A stretch of DNA of 60,000 nt. It comes from Cryptomeria japonica (taxonomy: Eukaryota; Streptophyta; Pinopsida; Cupressales; Cupressaceae). Under the pieces are notes generated by a model. That model was not told the origin of the DNA. It saw only the letters and a list, made by a program, of their open reading frames with translations, and did no database searches. Numbering within the stretch: position 1 is the first letter of the stretch; each line of letters starts with the position of its first letter. The stretch is taken from the NCBI RefSeq assembly GCF_030272615.1, contig NC_081409.1:204045949-204105948 (forward strand), written 5' to 3'. Position numbers and translations under genes: made by a program. Shown here piece by piece: positions 11,493-23,534 of the stretch.

Positions 11493-12787
11493 ATGGGGGA
11501 CATGAGCTACTTTGAGATGGCTAGACAGCTAGAAGCTAGCAGAAATGAGCTTGAAACCCTTAGGGTCAAATTGAAAGCTTCACAAGTCCAAAGGAGAGAG
11601 CTTACTGGACAACTATTGGAGATATCTAATAATAGTTCTTCAGATGGGCCAATATTGATGCTTTAGCCGAGGAAGTTGAAAAGTTAAATGGTGAAAAGCT
11701 AAATCTAAGGAGAGAGCTAGAAGGTCTTACTATCTGCATGAGTTAGGAACTGGAAGCCAGAAGAGCTATTGAAGATCTTATTAAGGAAAGAGATCAAGAG
11801 ATTGCCAAGATCAAGCAAGAAAATGCTACCTTGCATGAGCATTTAAATGCTGAAAGAGAAGAGAAAGAGAACTTACAACTAGATCTTGAATTAGCATCAT
11901 CTCTGAGAGAGAACCTATCAAAGCATAATGAAGATCTCACCAAACAGCTTACCGAAGCTAATGCGAAACTAGAAAAGTTCAACAAGAGTTCTACCTTTCT
12001 TAAAGAACAATTTCAATCACAAAGGATGAAAGGTGATACCTCTGGACTTGGTTTTCACACATTTGAAAAAGGTGAATCCTCCGGTACCAAGAGCAACACT
12101 CTTAAGAACAAATCTTCTCCTAAGGTCAATAAGCCTACCGGTAAGAAGGTCTTTAAACCTATTTGTTTTGTTTGCCATAAACTTGGTTACACTGCGAATG
12201 TTTGTAAAGACAAACCTAATAGAAATGAAAGTTTCAATACTAATGCCAGGTATGTATCTAAGAAATTTGAAGGTCATCGCTTCACATGTGGAATGTATGG
12301 ATATAGATCTGTTGAGTACAGATATGGAGCTAATAATCATTTACCACATATATATCCAAGATCGAATGGTAACTGGATGAGGAATTTTGACAACCGAGTC
12401 AACAAGAACTGGCAAAGACCCTACAACAACCAGTTTAGTCCATTTGAGATGGAAAAGATAACAAATGTCATTTGCACCATCTGTAATAACTTTGGTCATT
12501 TGTCTATGAATTGCAGAAGAATAACTGGGAGAGGAAATGTAGGACCTTGGAAATTGTCTGGTATGGCTTGCTATCACTATAACAAACCAGAGTACTTAGC
12601 AAAATTTTGTAGATCCATAAATAGAAAACTAGTCAATTCTTCTAAGGACCAGAAAGGAAAGCAGAAAGTTAATGTTGAAGAAACCAAAGAGGAAATGAAT
12701 CGGATGTGGAAGAAGAAGAGTGATGAATCACCTGGAGAAGAAACTGTTCCTTCACCCAGTGAAGAGAACCCTGTACTGGTGAATTAA
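11493..12787 (+). pseudogene. Element 2 ORF1: coiled-coil, four-zinc-knuckle gag-like protein
   Basis: The frame starts at ATG 11,493 (MGDMSYFEMARQLEASRNEL). The first 180 residues are a heptad-rich coiled coil with many Glu, Lys and Leu. Then comes a linker with KGDTSGLGF and GESSGT. Four zinc-knuckle positions follow: CFVCHKLGYTANVC (His replaced by Tyr), a ruined second around FTCGMYGYRSVEY, an intact CTICNNFGHLSMNC, and a ruined fourth CYHYNKPEYLAKFC. The tail is Lys- and Glu-rich and ends at TAA 12,785. A slip near 11,655 and an in-frame TAG at 11,744 break it. By analogy it would bind element RNA and form particles. The homologous ORF is at 38,145-39,302, with the same linker motif and the same number of knuckles. 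Confidence 0.8.
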
Positions 12788-13236
12788 GCCTTTTAATATG
12801 GCTAAGGGGAGAATAACAATAAATCCACCTCTAGAACCCTTGAGATAAATGAGTGGTAAGAGAATTTTGAAGCTTGGAATTTTGATAACTTTTGTCAATA
12901 TGTTATCAATCGATTTTCTTCTTGAGTGGTGAAATTAGGGTTTGTAACCCTAACAGACAAGCATTTAATGGAGTAGGTAAAAAGGATAAAAGTGATTTTT
13001 TATTTTGTTATTTTTACCCTAACACATTCAAGAAAGAAATTTGAAGCACCTACTGAGCTAAGAAAGATTGCTGGCTGATAATTGTCGAAGTTGCATTGTG
13101 ATTCGTAATCAAGTTGATTTGAAGGTTGCAGAAGATCGAATTGGTATGCACTTGGGAATTCAACTATTAAACGAGGCAACGTACGTGAAATAAGGTATTT
13201 CTTTGAAAATCCTACTTCGAATCTTGTTCATCTAAA
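12788..13236 (+). other. Inter-ORF region of element 2
   Basis: 450 bp of AT-rich sequence with no open frame of note. The second copy of the family has a comparable but shorter gap between its ORFs at 37,840-38,144 (orientation reversed). No internal promoter or splice signal can be supported. Confidence 0.5.
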
Positions 13237-16200
13237 ATGGCATCATCTTCAAAGTCTGTAGAAAGGTTAATGATTACATCTGACCCAATGGAAGTTGTAG
13301 AGGCGAAACTAATTGTGTCGTATAATGCATTATCACAAGTTCCTAGTGGAGTTTTAGTAAAAGGATATTTGTCAAGCTATATTGATTGTAAGATTGAGGA
13401 TCTAGGATCACTGTATATATACACTCAGCTAAAATCCCTTTGTGATGAGAATGGAAAGATTAAACAACAGTATGCTAGGGTTTTCGCAAAATTTTTTCAC
13501 AACGATGCTTATTTTCTATAAGATTTTGAGGAAGAGCATATTAGAATTATTTTGAGTCAAGTTCATGGTGAGAACATATACTTAGAGAGAACTCACACAA
13601 TTACCAAGGAAGCCATTCAGGCTGTAACTTGTTATTATTCAACCAGTGAAGTACCTGAGCTAAAACGAATTTTAAAAGAGATAGTATACTCTCTAACCAG
13701 TTCAACATCTAATAAACATGTTTTTTCTGTTAACAATATTAGGGACCCAATGGTGAAATTGGAAGCTATGGTTATAGGCTACGAGTATTTTACTCTAGTA
13801 GACTAAATAATGTTCCATCAACAACAGTACACACAACTTACAGGATGATAGCTGAATATGTAGATTATGATCTATGTGAGGCTATTAAAAGACAATTGTT
13901 TCTAAATATGCAATCTATCAAAAAGGACAATAACCAAAAGTTCAAGTATGGACAACTATTGGTCGGGTTATTCTTTTATTTTCAAAATTTTCTACCCGGA
14001 ATAGGTGATATTGAATGGTCAAAGGACCTACTGGTATCTGCACAGATCAAGATCAACATCAAGGTTGTAAAGAATACTTTTCCTGCTGCTATGAATAAGT
14101 ATCTCGATGAGTTTCAGAAGAAGATGAGCATGAGAATGAGATTGCCTGAAGATGTGGTAAGACATTTTGCAAAAGACATTGTTTTCACAGTTACCACTGA
14201 TTTTTGTTTGATGCAATTAATTGAGCTAAGAAAAGAAGAATTGGAAGATATGAGTTATGAGGTGAACCATGACTTACTGGTTGGTTATGCTAATAACCTA
14301 TTAGCATCTCCTAAAGATAAAAAGAAGGCAAAACTGGATATGTGGTAGTCCAGGATGCACAAGCGGAAACAAGTATTGCTCCTGCCACAAGTGGGAAAGG
14401 AAAGAAAAAGAAAACTGATGAAGCACCTCCGGTGATGAAGAATACAAGGGTGACTTAGAGTATCCAAACTAAAAAGGAACCGACACCTAATGTCTATACA
14501 AAGAAGGAGAATGCGCCAAAGAAGAGAAGTCAAAAACCAATTCTTCAAGAAGAATCTGAAGGAACTGACACTGAAGAAGAACCTAAGAAGATGAAAGCTA
14601 CCGATAGAGTAGCAAAGTCAGTAAATGAAGTGCCAAAGGAAATTGTGCCTATTGATATCTCAAATTTCAGGCCTGATACCCATTTTGAAAGAACAGTGAA
14701 GACATTAGGGAGGTACAGATTTGACAATGTCAAAGAGCATTTTGATTCTTTCACTGAAGATGAGAAGAAGCAAATCATTCAACCGGTAATCAATCATTTG
14801 TGTCATCACAATAGATTACCTCATAATCTTGAAAAGGATATCTCAAATTATTTATACATTATTGTTTTGAATAAATGGGAGGAACCTATAAAATTGGAAA
14901 AAGAAATTATAGATGAGATATTTGTGCAAAATTTTCCTAATTTGTCTAAGGATGAAATAAGTACTGTAGTTGATCAGTACAAAAGTCAATTTGCTTTCAA
15001 AGCAAGGAGGTTGAAGCTACTTAGTGGAAAGAGGTCAATTATTGAGACTAAGACCCATCAAATAGCCTGTGAAATTAAACGGATGGAAGAGCTCATACAA
15101 TCCACTAAGAATGAGGAAGATGTTGTTAATTGACCAGAAATGGATGAAGAAGAGATTGTACAAGCTAATGAGGTCTATCCTGTCAAGAAGAAGGATGACA
15201 CCATTATTCGTGTTGTTGATGATTTTTAGGATACAGTTGATCTATCTGGAGACAACACTACACAAGATATGGAGCCTCCTGAAATCACTGTCTTACAGGT
15301 TACTTTAATTGAGAAACCGACAACTCAACTGAATGTGGACAATCCATGGGATAAAGAACAACCTGAGAAACCCCAATATCCATCGGTCTTACAAGATACT
15401 CAGAAGGAATCTCAGAAAAATGTTGTCACACAGACTTCTGGAAAGGAAACAGAGAAAAATCTAGAGAAAGCAACCATTAAGGTTACATCCTCTGAACCGG
15501 AAAATCCATTAGTCACTCCACAGACTGATGAGGATGATGATGATTGATTAGGCATTTCAGGGCCTATCAATGTTGACAACATGAGCACATCTGAAATAAT
15601 GAATATTGCAAATGTCATACAATCTAGAACACATAAGAATAGACTTAAAGAGCAAAGGGTTGAAGCTGAAATAATTCAGAATGTAGTAGATATTCTATCT
15701 AGTCTACTACCAAAAACTTCTACAACACATCTGACATCCCCTATTAGAAAACTTGGTCAGTTGGTTGCTGATGCATCTTATCAAATCAAGTCACTTGAAG
15801 AAGCATCACAAACCTATGCTGAGAAAAATCACAAGAAGAAGTATGGGGAGAAACTTGCAAAGGACATTGATACTAGAAAAATGGCTCTATCACATAATAA
15901 ATATTTGTTGAGAAAAGATATTGAAATAGGAGGAAATTATCTTGCTTCTACCTCTAATGTTTCATTTTGTTATTCTAATATCACAAAAAGGCAAACCAAA
16001 ATAGAGAAAGAGCTAGAAAGGATATGCAATGCATATGTCCCACTTCATGACTCTATATTTACTTTTAGCAAATTTGTAGATGATTTGCATAACATGTTGG
16101 ATACTTATGATCATGAGAAAGCAAAGGGACTTTGGTCTCTAAAGGAACTCAAGAGTCCACTAACAACACAAGTGGACATACTGCAGAGAGGCTACTCAAA

Positions 16201-16378
16201 TGCAGAAGCTATCTTAGCAACTCCAGAAACCTGTACACTAGATTTGATAGAAGAGTTTCGTTCACAGCTTATGTCTACACTAGAGTACACTGAGAACGTG
16301 TTGGAGACATGGACAAATGCTTTATCACACTTGAAGAGGAACTACAATGTTATTTTCATGAGACTGGTGAATGCATGA
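13237..16378 (+). pseudogene. Element 2 ORF2: large protein of unknown function
   Basis: About 1,045 codons begin at ATG 13,237 with MASSSK. I do not recognise a catalytic domain. The N-terminal third carries IDCKIEDLG, IRIILSQVHGENIYLERTH, ITKEAIQAVT and, further on, LPGIGDI and RMRLPEDVVRHFAKDIVF. The middle is Lys- and Glu-rich (14,350-14,600), followed by an alpha-helical block (TLGRYRFDNVKEHFDSFTED) and an acidic, low-complexity stretch ending in Asp repeats (15,529-15,543). The last 265 residues look helical or coiled-coil. Stops at 13,519, near 14,456, 15,131, 15,227 and 15,544 and frameshifts near 13,806 and 14,348 interrupt it. Homologous motifs occur in the same order in 34,654-37,839. 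Confidence 0.72.
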
Positions 16379-16434
16379 ATTTTGATTTAGTTTTTTAAGT
16401 TATTGTTGTATATGTTGAACACTTTGATACAAAT

Positions 16435-16567
<133 letters not shown>

Positions 16568-16710
16568 CAATTTGGCATTGTTGTCAAAGGGTTAGTAGAA
16601 ATATGTATGTGTGTTTTTGAAAATTTTCTATAATGTATATGTGTAAAATTCTTGTTGTATGCACACTTAGCGGTATTATTGTAAAATTTTCTAAGTGTTG
16701 CCATCAATGC

Positions 16711-16723
16711 CAAAGGGAGAGAT
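16711..16723 (+). promoter_or_regulatory. Polypurine tract of element 2
   Basis: AAAGGGAGAGA followed by T and then TGTTGGC marks the plus-strand primer and the start of the 3' LTR. Confidence 0.75.
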
Positions 16724-17505
16724 TGTTGGCTGGATGATGATTGTAATGAATTCATCATATGTTGTCATTGATGAAACACATACACAGACATATATTTAGC
16801 CAGTATATGCATAGAAGACAACTAGTGGATACACATTAATCGACATCAACATGAAGATCAAGCGAAGATTATATTAGGGGATTCAAGGATAATGGTTCAT
16901 ATATTTAACTCCAACTGGTATTGATTGTTCCAATTGATATTTGTTGATTGTGTGATGAGTTATCACAAATCGTGATGAGTTATCCCATTGACAATTTTTG
17001 GTGGTATTTTTGTGATGAGTTATGATCACTTGACCAGATACATTGCACCTAGGTAATTGTGTTATGATTTCTTGAGGTTGACATGAAATCTAAATGTCTA
17101 TATATTGACATCACAATGAATTATTTCATAAGAGTGAAAGTGATATGTTGTGTGGGAAAGACAAAAGAGTTAAGTTGTAGAGTATGTAGAAGAGCAGTGT
17201 TGAATATGTTTAGAAGGATTTGATCAAGCAAGTATTGTGCTACTTAGACAGATCAAACCAATCCTATTGTTTTCTAACAATCACAACAAAATTCAAATCC
17301 CCTAACCGGGTAAGCTCTAACAAGCTTCAATGTTCAAATCCTCTCACAGGGTGATCCATTAGTTTGGATTCAGAAATCCTCCATTGAGGTTACTGCTAAC
17401 AGGGTACTACCTTTACCAAGGTACAAGCTTCTAAGCAATCTTTAGGATCTCTAACCAGATTCGCTCCTAGCAGAGCACTTTGTAGACCCTAACCGATCAG
17501 TTATC
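16724..17505 (+). repeat. 3' LTR of element 2, truncated
   Basis: It matches the first 780 or so bases of 10,422-11,430 and stops inside the LTR at CAGTTATC, where the 5' copy goes on with TATTACTGCAG. The last quarter is missing and foreign minus-strand Copia sequence follows at once. A TGTGATGAGTTATC-like phrase is duplicated near 16,960-16,985 relative to the left copy. Confidence 0.88.
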
Positions 17506-17506
17506 A

Positions 17507-18431
17507 AATCTTCTAATTTAAATCTTGAATTCCTTTTAGGACATCTAGATGCAAAATGACCAATCTTATTACATTCAAAATATTTAAAAGGTGTTTTTCC
17601 TTCATACTTACTTCCTACCGGTCCTTTAGGTACTCTTCTAGCAAATAGGGCTTCAAGTTGTTCAGATTATTCATCTTCTCTCTTCATATCATCCAATTCC
17701 TTTGCATATAAATCTTCTGAATCTTGCTTACTGGTTGATGATGCAGACGCATGAAAAGCAGGTTCAGACTTCACAGCTCCAGAAGGTCCAAATTCTTCAA
17801 GCTCAAAAGTAGATAATTTCCCAACCAAGGTATTTCTATTGATAGATGTATTAACCATTGTTCTCAATTCATTAATAGAAGTAGCCTTCATTTTGTAAGC
17901 CAATGGTAGGGCTCTAAAAAATTTAGAAATAATTTCATCTTCGCTCAAAGTTCCACCACATCATTGAATTCCCATAACAATCTCATTTACCCTTTCCATG
18001 AATGCAATAATCCTTTCATCTTCTTCCATCTTCAAGTTTTCATATCTCACCTAGTAACCATCAAGTTTAGCAATTTTAACTATAGGGTCACCTTCATTAA
18101 GAGTCTCCAACTTATCCCATATAGCCTTTCCAGATGATTTGTCGGCTAATCCCATTATTTGCTTATTAGAAAGTGCACACAAGAGGGCTTCTCTTGCTCT
18201 ACAATCATTCTCAAGCTCCTTATCCAGGTTTGTCAGGGGAGGATTTCCAGATGTCTGATTATAAGGTGTGACACCACTCTGTGTGATCTCCCAAATCTCA
18301 TTGCCAAGACATCTCAGATGAGTCTCCATCTGAATCTTCCATATTGTATAATTTTTTCCATCAAGCCTAGGAATATCTCTCTGAAAGATAGCTCCAAATG
18401 AATTGGATGAACTGGAATTGTTATTCACCAT
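17507..18431 (-). pseudogene. Copia gag, element 3, truncated
   Basis: It starts at ATG 18,431 and stays in one frame. The N-terminal part has RLDGKNYTIWKIQMETHLR, the usual Copia capsid opening, and further on AREALLCALSNKQI and AIWDKLETL. The zinc knuckle at the left end reads YFECNKIGHFASRC after FK, so the first Cys of the CCHC motif has become Tyr. Stops fall at about 18,053, 17,955 and 17,667. The frame runs into the junction at 17,506, so the C-terminus is gone. Normal role is particle assembly and RNA binding. Confidence 0.85.
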
Positions 18432-18476
18432 AGGATCTTCCTCAAGTGGTTAAGCTTTTTGTAGAGAGGACCAAAT

Positions 18477-18487
18477 CTCTGATACCA
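18477..18487 (-). promoter_or_regulatory. Primer binding site of element 3
   Basis: The plus strand reads CTCTGATACCA, i.e. TGGTATCAGAG on the minus strand, two bases from the LTR boundary. Confidence 0.9.
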
Positions 18488-18489
18488 AT

Positions 18490-19724
18490 TGTTAGATAGT
18501 TCAAATATCTAGAAGACAACTGAGCGGGGGGGGGGGGGGGGGGGTGAATCAGTTGTCACAGATTATCAGAACTTTAGAAATTAAAACTTTAATACCAGAA
18601 CCCAAAACATTAATACCAGAATACTTAAACCAAATACCAGAATAATAGTTAAACCAATTAAGCATAAAAAGTAATCACAAAATAAATTCCATCCACATGA
18701 CACCAAGATTTATATATGGAAAACCCAATAAAGGGAAAAACCACGATGTGAAGCCTACCCATAATCAGATAATACTTCTGTAGTTATGTAAATTACAATT
18801 GAGGGGCCTACACTTGCAGGAAGGCCAACAACCTAGAGCGCACTGCTCATCAAAAAAGGAGTCTCACTAACTACATAGAAATCCAGACTACAATTAAGAG
18901 AAGTGTTTTAACTGCAAAGATACCATCTCCTATGCCTGAGTATAGTTTTGGTTAAGCTCTATACCAGAGGACTAAATACTCTTACATAAAGCCAATTTGA
19001 TCTCCAATGATCGACCAAATCCTCTGCCTGAATGATATTACGTTATTCACACATCGCAATATCCATATCCCATTCCTATATATGATATACAATGAGATCT
19101 TACATCTATATATACAAGCCTTCGACCATAAACAATTAGGCTGGCTACCAAACAATAAAGAAATTACATAATTACAAAACTTGTCGGCCTTAGACCAACC
19201 AATTAATATCCAACACATAAGATATCCTGGAAACACATCGAGCGGTTGAATCCACATGTTTCATTAAGCCGGTCCATAACCTAGATCAACTGGGACCCAA
19301 TATAGGTCCACATGCTAAAGCAATGATCTCCATCTGCCAAGTCTCGAACATGATCACCAACAGGATCCTGAAACTCCACCAAAAGTTGCACCAATGCCAC
19401 TTATGCATATTATCAAAGCTCTTTATCAAAAGCTCTTCCGGTGAAACCCTCGTCGGAACCACAAGCCAAGCCTCCAAGTAATCAGGATAGTATCCGATCA
19501 CCAGACCAAAACTAAATGACTGAATATGAACACGAGGATCATTAATAAGACAATTCTATAACCAAATCATACTAGAGCATACCAGATCATATTGGATCCA
19601 AACCAACTAGAAACAACTCAACCTACCTGGACCAGAAGGGTGTCGGTAAAGCATCTAAACAACTAGTGTTGACATCAATGACAAAACATCAATGCAATAC
19701 ATAATCAATTCATCCAAATGGCCA
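18490..19724 (-). repeat. 5' LTR of Copia element 3
   Basis: About 1,235 bp between TG at 18,490 and a probable CA at 19,724 on the plus strand. PMD copy C starts directly to the right. The block around 18,800-18,860 (GCAGGAAGGCCAAC, CTAGAGCGCACTGCTC) is shared with the LTRs of the element at 33,526-39,946. The outer boundary is set by where PMD homology resumes, so it may be off by a few bases. Confidence 0.75.
18526..18544. repeat. Run of 19 G
   Basis: A pure guanine tract in the LTR, followed by TGAATCAG. On the element strand it is the C tract of the conserved CTGATTCACCCC motif, expanded. Its exact length may be unreliable in an assembly. Confidence 0.95.
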
Positions 19725-20180
19725 ATAATATAACCATCCTCTCTAGAACTCGATCCTAGCCAATGGATAGTCCCTTTGACCTATGGTCGGGATGTAGAAA
19801 TCCTCCAACAAAACCAGCCAGCACAGAAGGTAATGGATCATATAAATCTAACATCTCTTGCCATGAGATGTCATAGCTGCAAATCTTGCCATAATTAAAA
19901 ATTCATTTGAGTGTGTTAGTGCCACCCTGCTCAGTCACATCATAAGTCACAATATCTCCAATCATGGGGATGCGCAAAATCCTGTAGACATCCTCTGGAA
20001 TCACTGTCATCTCGCTAGTGGGTAAATGAAAGGTGTTATGCTCACTATGCCACCTCTTGGCCAAGGCGGTCAATATACCCTAGTGAACCATATACAAGGG
20101 CATATCAACCAATGATGATAGTCTACATCTAGAAATAATATCAAGATCCACTTGCATGAGATATAGTATCATGTGTCATG
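19725..20180 (-). pseudogene. PMD relic, copy C
   Basis: It aligns with 258-690 of copy A and 8,681-9,115 of copy B: the plus-strand phrases CCAATGGATAGTCCCTTTGA, GACATCCTCTGG and GTGTTATGCTCACTATGCCA mark the same PMD positions. The C-terminal half of the domain is absent because a Copia LTR abuts it. Frames are broken. Confidence 0.75.
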
Positions 20181-20966
20181 TCTTTGAGTATCACTCCCAA
20201 GACTACAAAACACCTAAATCATCCTACAGTCATATCACATCATTGTATCAACATTCGGTTAATCAATTTATCTATCAAACTAATTAGATCATGTGAGATT
20301 TCAATCAATCTCATCAAGTGCTTATCATTTATTCTCATTCATAATGCGGTCAATCATCTCTCATCCTATTAGGCAATTGAAACTGATCCAACACACATCA
20401 AAAAGGAGGAAACAATATCAATTTTTTTTGGCATGCGCTAAATTATCCCATCAAATTGCTATAGAATTACACCTAAGTGCTAAAAACATCTATGTGCTTA
20501 AAAACCACATCTATGTGCTACAATCCAGTCTCAATGCACTAAATTACCCGATATGCTACAAGACCACATCTATCTGCTGAAAAACTTACCCCTTGTGCTA
20601 AATTACCAAATGCACTACTAGGCCACATCTATGCACTGAAAAAATTACCCCATGCAATAAATTACTTGGTGTTCTACAAGACCACATCTATGTGCTAAAA
20701 ACCTCACCCAATGCCCTACATTACCCGTGTGAAGCGTTAAAACATCTACCCAATACATTGGAAAAATTACCTAATGCGCTACTATAAGAAGACCTTATGA
20801 GTCCGAAGGATGCATCGTATAATACCAGAACCCTAAACCTAAAGCACTTAAACATCTACCATACACGCTAAAACATGAATCATATGCGCTAAAATGAAAA
20901 AAATCTGCACAAATTTTTTGAAAAAAAGTTCCAAAATTAAACAAAAACTACAGAACAAGAGGATCT
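20181..20966. repeat. AT-rich spacer of PMD unit, copy C, truncated
   Basis: Homologous to 691-1,460 of copy A, with four 59-bp units whose CCACATCTATG cores start near 20,506, 20,565, 20,624 and 20,683. It ends at GGATCT, where the minus-strand Gypsy LTR begins; copies A and B continue with ACAGAGAAATCAAC. GATCT may therefore be the target-site sequence. No gene seen. Confidence 0.75.
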
Positions 20967-22574
20967 TGGGGTACGTACTGGAGGGCCATATGCTAGGGGT
21001 CTCTGGAATCGTCATACTCACTTGAATCAATTCTCATGGTATGTGGTTACCATTTTGGCCTTAGAGCTCAAATTTTCAAATCACTATGTGCAAATGATAT
21101 GAAATTGTAAATGTATGCCAAGAAGTGTGGTACCTACAAGAGAGACACTAACCACTCAAACACACCAATGAAACATTATGTTATGGGATTCAAATGAGAA
21201 AAACACATTAATCAACCAAAACATCTAAAAGCGTCTCATTATTCTCTATCTCCAAGGATCCTTCAAATCAAGGTGGCTCTCAGCTTGGAAGAGAAATTGA
21301 TCTCTAGGATGACTACCTAAATAATGAGGGATATGTGATCAAAGACCTAAATGCTTATACAACTAAGATCTCAGTGAATGATATTAATATGAATCTATGA
21401 TATGATATGGTGCAAGGTAACAAGATTAACATGATATTAAGCTAGCATGAATATGATATAGAAATGATATTGATCTAGAGTGGAAATGGAACTAACATGA
21501 TAAGCTAAAACATGATAAAGATCTATGTTATGATACTAAAATAATCTAAAATGCTTATTCTAACAAAGAGAGTTCAAAATTCTTAGTTGTATGTGACTAT
21601 AGTGTATATCCATGAAAACTTTGATCTTTTTAATGGAGGAAATAGGCTCTATTTATAGAAGAAATGATCAGATGGATGGTCAAGATTGAGTTGGCTTGAG
21701 AAGGGCTAGGGTCGAAAGTTATCAATCCATGTGAGATTTTCAATCCAATCTCAGCTTGACAAGTGTCACCATGAGGAGGCTTGAGAGGATGTTAAGTAAG
21801 AATTAGATTATTATTAAGCTTTGAGGGTTAACCTTAAGAGGATGAGCCATTGGATAAATCTATTATCCAAGGATGAAGGCTATGGTCCAAGAGTTAAACT
21901 CTTGTGCAAGGTTGGAAGATGGTCAAAGGGACAATCATCATGGGCTAGGGTGAGGTCTTGTAAGAGGCATTAAAAGGTTTAGAAGACTTTAGAGGCTAAT
22001 TTTTAAGAGCCTTACAAATTTGGGGAACTCAACAAGTTAACTTGTTGAAGAGATAAAGTCTTTAGATGACTTTCTTCTAAATTTGGAGAAGTGACTTCCC
22101 CAAATTTAGGGATTTGACATGATAGGAGGATCAAGCTAGTTAAGTGGGATTTGAGGACTTATAGAAGAATGCTTAGGAGATTAATGGAAAATGTAGGAGA
22201 ATGCAAGTGGGAGAAAAGGGGAAATTTTAATTAAAATAAAAAGATTTATTTCAACCAAAATGGATGCAACTTGCATTTGTAGGAAAATGCAAGTGGGGAG
22301 GATTTTATAAATAAATATTGACTTATTTGTTTACAGAAAAGATTTTAATTAGATGTCAATTCAATTAAAATGGTGGAAGAGTATTTAATTGAATAAATAG
22401 AATTTATTCAATTAATTGAAGAAAGGGGATTTAATCAAATGTTGTATTTACTTAATCGTTGGTCTAGAAGAAAAGGAATATATTAAATAAACCTTAGTTT
22501 ATTAATGGATGGATAAATGATAATTAAATAAATAAAATTTATTTAATTAAGTGTGCAAGTCTTAGATGTCCACA
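20967..22574 (-). repeat. Probable 3' LTR of minus-strand Gypsy element
   Basis: The left edge is TGGGGTACGTACTGG, next to PMD spacer C; the right edge is GATGTCCACA, followed by a purine-rich stretch on the minus strand. The minus-strand start TGTGGACATC resembles TGTAGACACT at 49,267, the LTR of the other Gypsy element. It contains AT-rich palindromes at 22,386-22,414, 22,480-22,506 and 22,521-22,549. No second LTR copy is in the window, so the boundaries rest on these analogies. Confidence 0.65.
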
Positions 22575-22669
22575 TTTTTCTCCTCTTTGAAGTGATGTGT
22601 GAGCACATGTTGATTCAAAGAAAAATTGCTTGATATGTTGCCAAAATCTTCAATTTTGATGTTGTTGCC

Positions 22670-22945
22670 AAACTTTTTGATATGATGCCCAAAATATGAA
22701 TACTGATACTGATATGAATTTGATATGACTTTGTCACCAATATTTTTGATATGATGCCCCCGATATGAATATTGATACTGATATGATGTTGTCACCAATA
22801 TTTTTGATATGATGCCCCATATATGAATATTGATACTGATACTAATATGATGTCAATATGATGACATTGTTAATATTTTTGATATGATGCCCTAGATATG
22901 AATACTGATATTGATACTAATATGAAGTTGATATGATGATGATGC
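22670..22945. repeat. Tandem repeat, about four units of 60-75 bp
   Basis: The phrase TTTTTGATATGATGCCC recurs near 22,674, 22,744, 22,801 and 22,877, each followed by ATATGAATA and TGATACTGATA phrases. Unit length varies, and the copies are imperfect. Confidence 0.8.
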
Positions 22946-23104
22946 GAGTATGCCCCCTCGGGAGATCATTCATTCATTAAAGGCATGAATGATCTCTCAA
23001 AAAAAGAAGAATGTTATATAAAAGATAGAAGAGTGGATATTTGATTGCATGCATGGGTTTGATTGGATTGATAAGATTGATCAGATTGATTGGAACGAGA
23101 TCAA

Positions 23105-23402
23105 GTCTGGTTTCAGGAATGACATCTCTTGTATAAGACAAAGATGATCAAAACGTCTAGTTTCAGGAATGATATATCTTGTATAAGACATGAACAAATT
23201 GTCTGGTTTCAGAAAAGATGCATCCTATATAAGACATGATAGATGATAGAACGTCCGATTTTAGGAAAGATACATCCTGTATAAGACATGATAGATGATA
23301 GAACATCTGATTTCAAGAAAGATACATCTTGTATAAGACATGATAGATGATAGAATGTCTGATTTCAGGAAAGATACATCCTATATAAGACATGATAGAT
23401 GC
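23105..23402. repeat. Tandem repeat, six units of about 50 bp
   Basis: Units start near 23,105, 23,155, 23,201, 23,253, 23,305 and 23,357 with GTCTGGTTTCAGGAA-like phrases and contain CTTGTATAAGACA. Steps are 46 to 52 bases. Confidence 0.85.
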
Positions 23403-23497
23403 TAGTTGGATGAATGATGCAGATATTAAAGTGAAGAATGATTCCATGATGAATTTATAGATACGCATGTGATGGATGCAATGATGAATGTGACTAA

Positions 23498-23534
23498 ATG
23501 ATGATGATGATGATGATGATGAAGAAGATGATGA
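23498..23534. repeat. (GAT)n-rich microsatellite
   Basis: A short run of GAT triplets with one GAA-rich interruption. It gives a meaningless poly-Ser frame on the minus strand. Confidence 0.85.

Larger units (their letters stand above)
17506..19724 (-). mobile_element. Copia fragment: 5' LTR, primer site and gag only (element 3)
   Basis: Read on the minus strand, this holds an LTR (19,724 to 18,490), a TGGTATCAGAG primer site and a gag gene that is cut at the zinc knuckle. Everything downstream (protease, integrase, RT, RNase H, 3' LTR) is missing, and the break coincides with the truncation of the element 2 LTR. A deletion that joined two formerly separate elements is the simplest reading. 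Confidence 0.85.

Noticed and set aside
18982-19501. Two minus-strand frames of 91 and 71 residues
   Set aside because: They lie inside the LTR of Copia element 3 and show no domain.
23105-23402. Regular repeats with spacers that look at first like a CRISPR array
   Set aside because: The whole unit is repeated with drift, spacers are not unique, and the setting is a plant retrotransposon.
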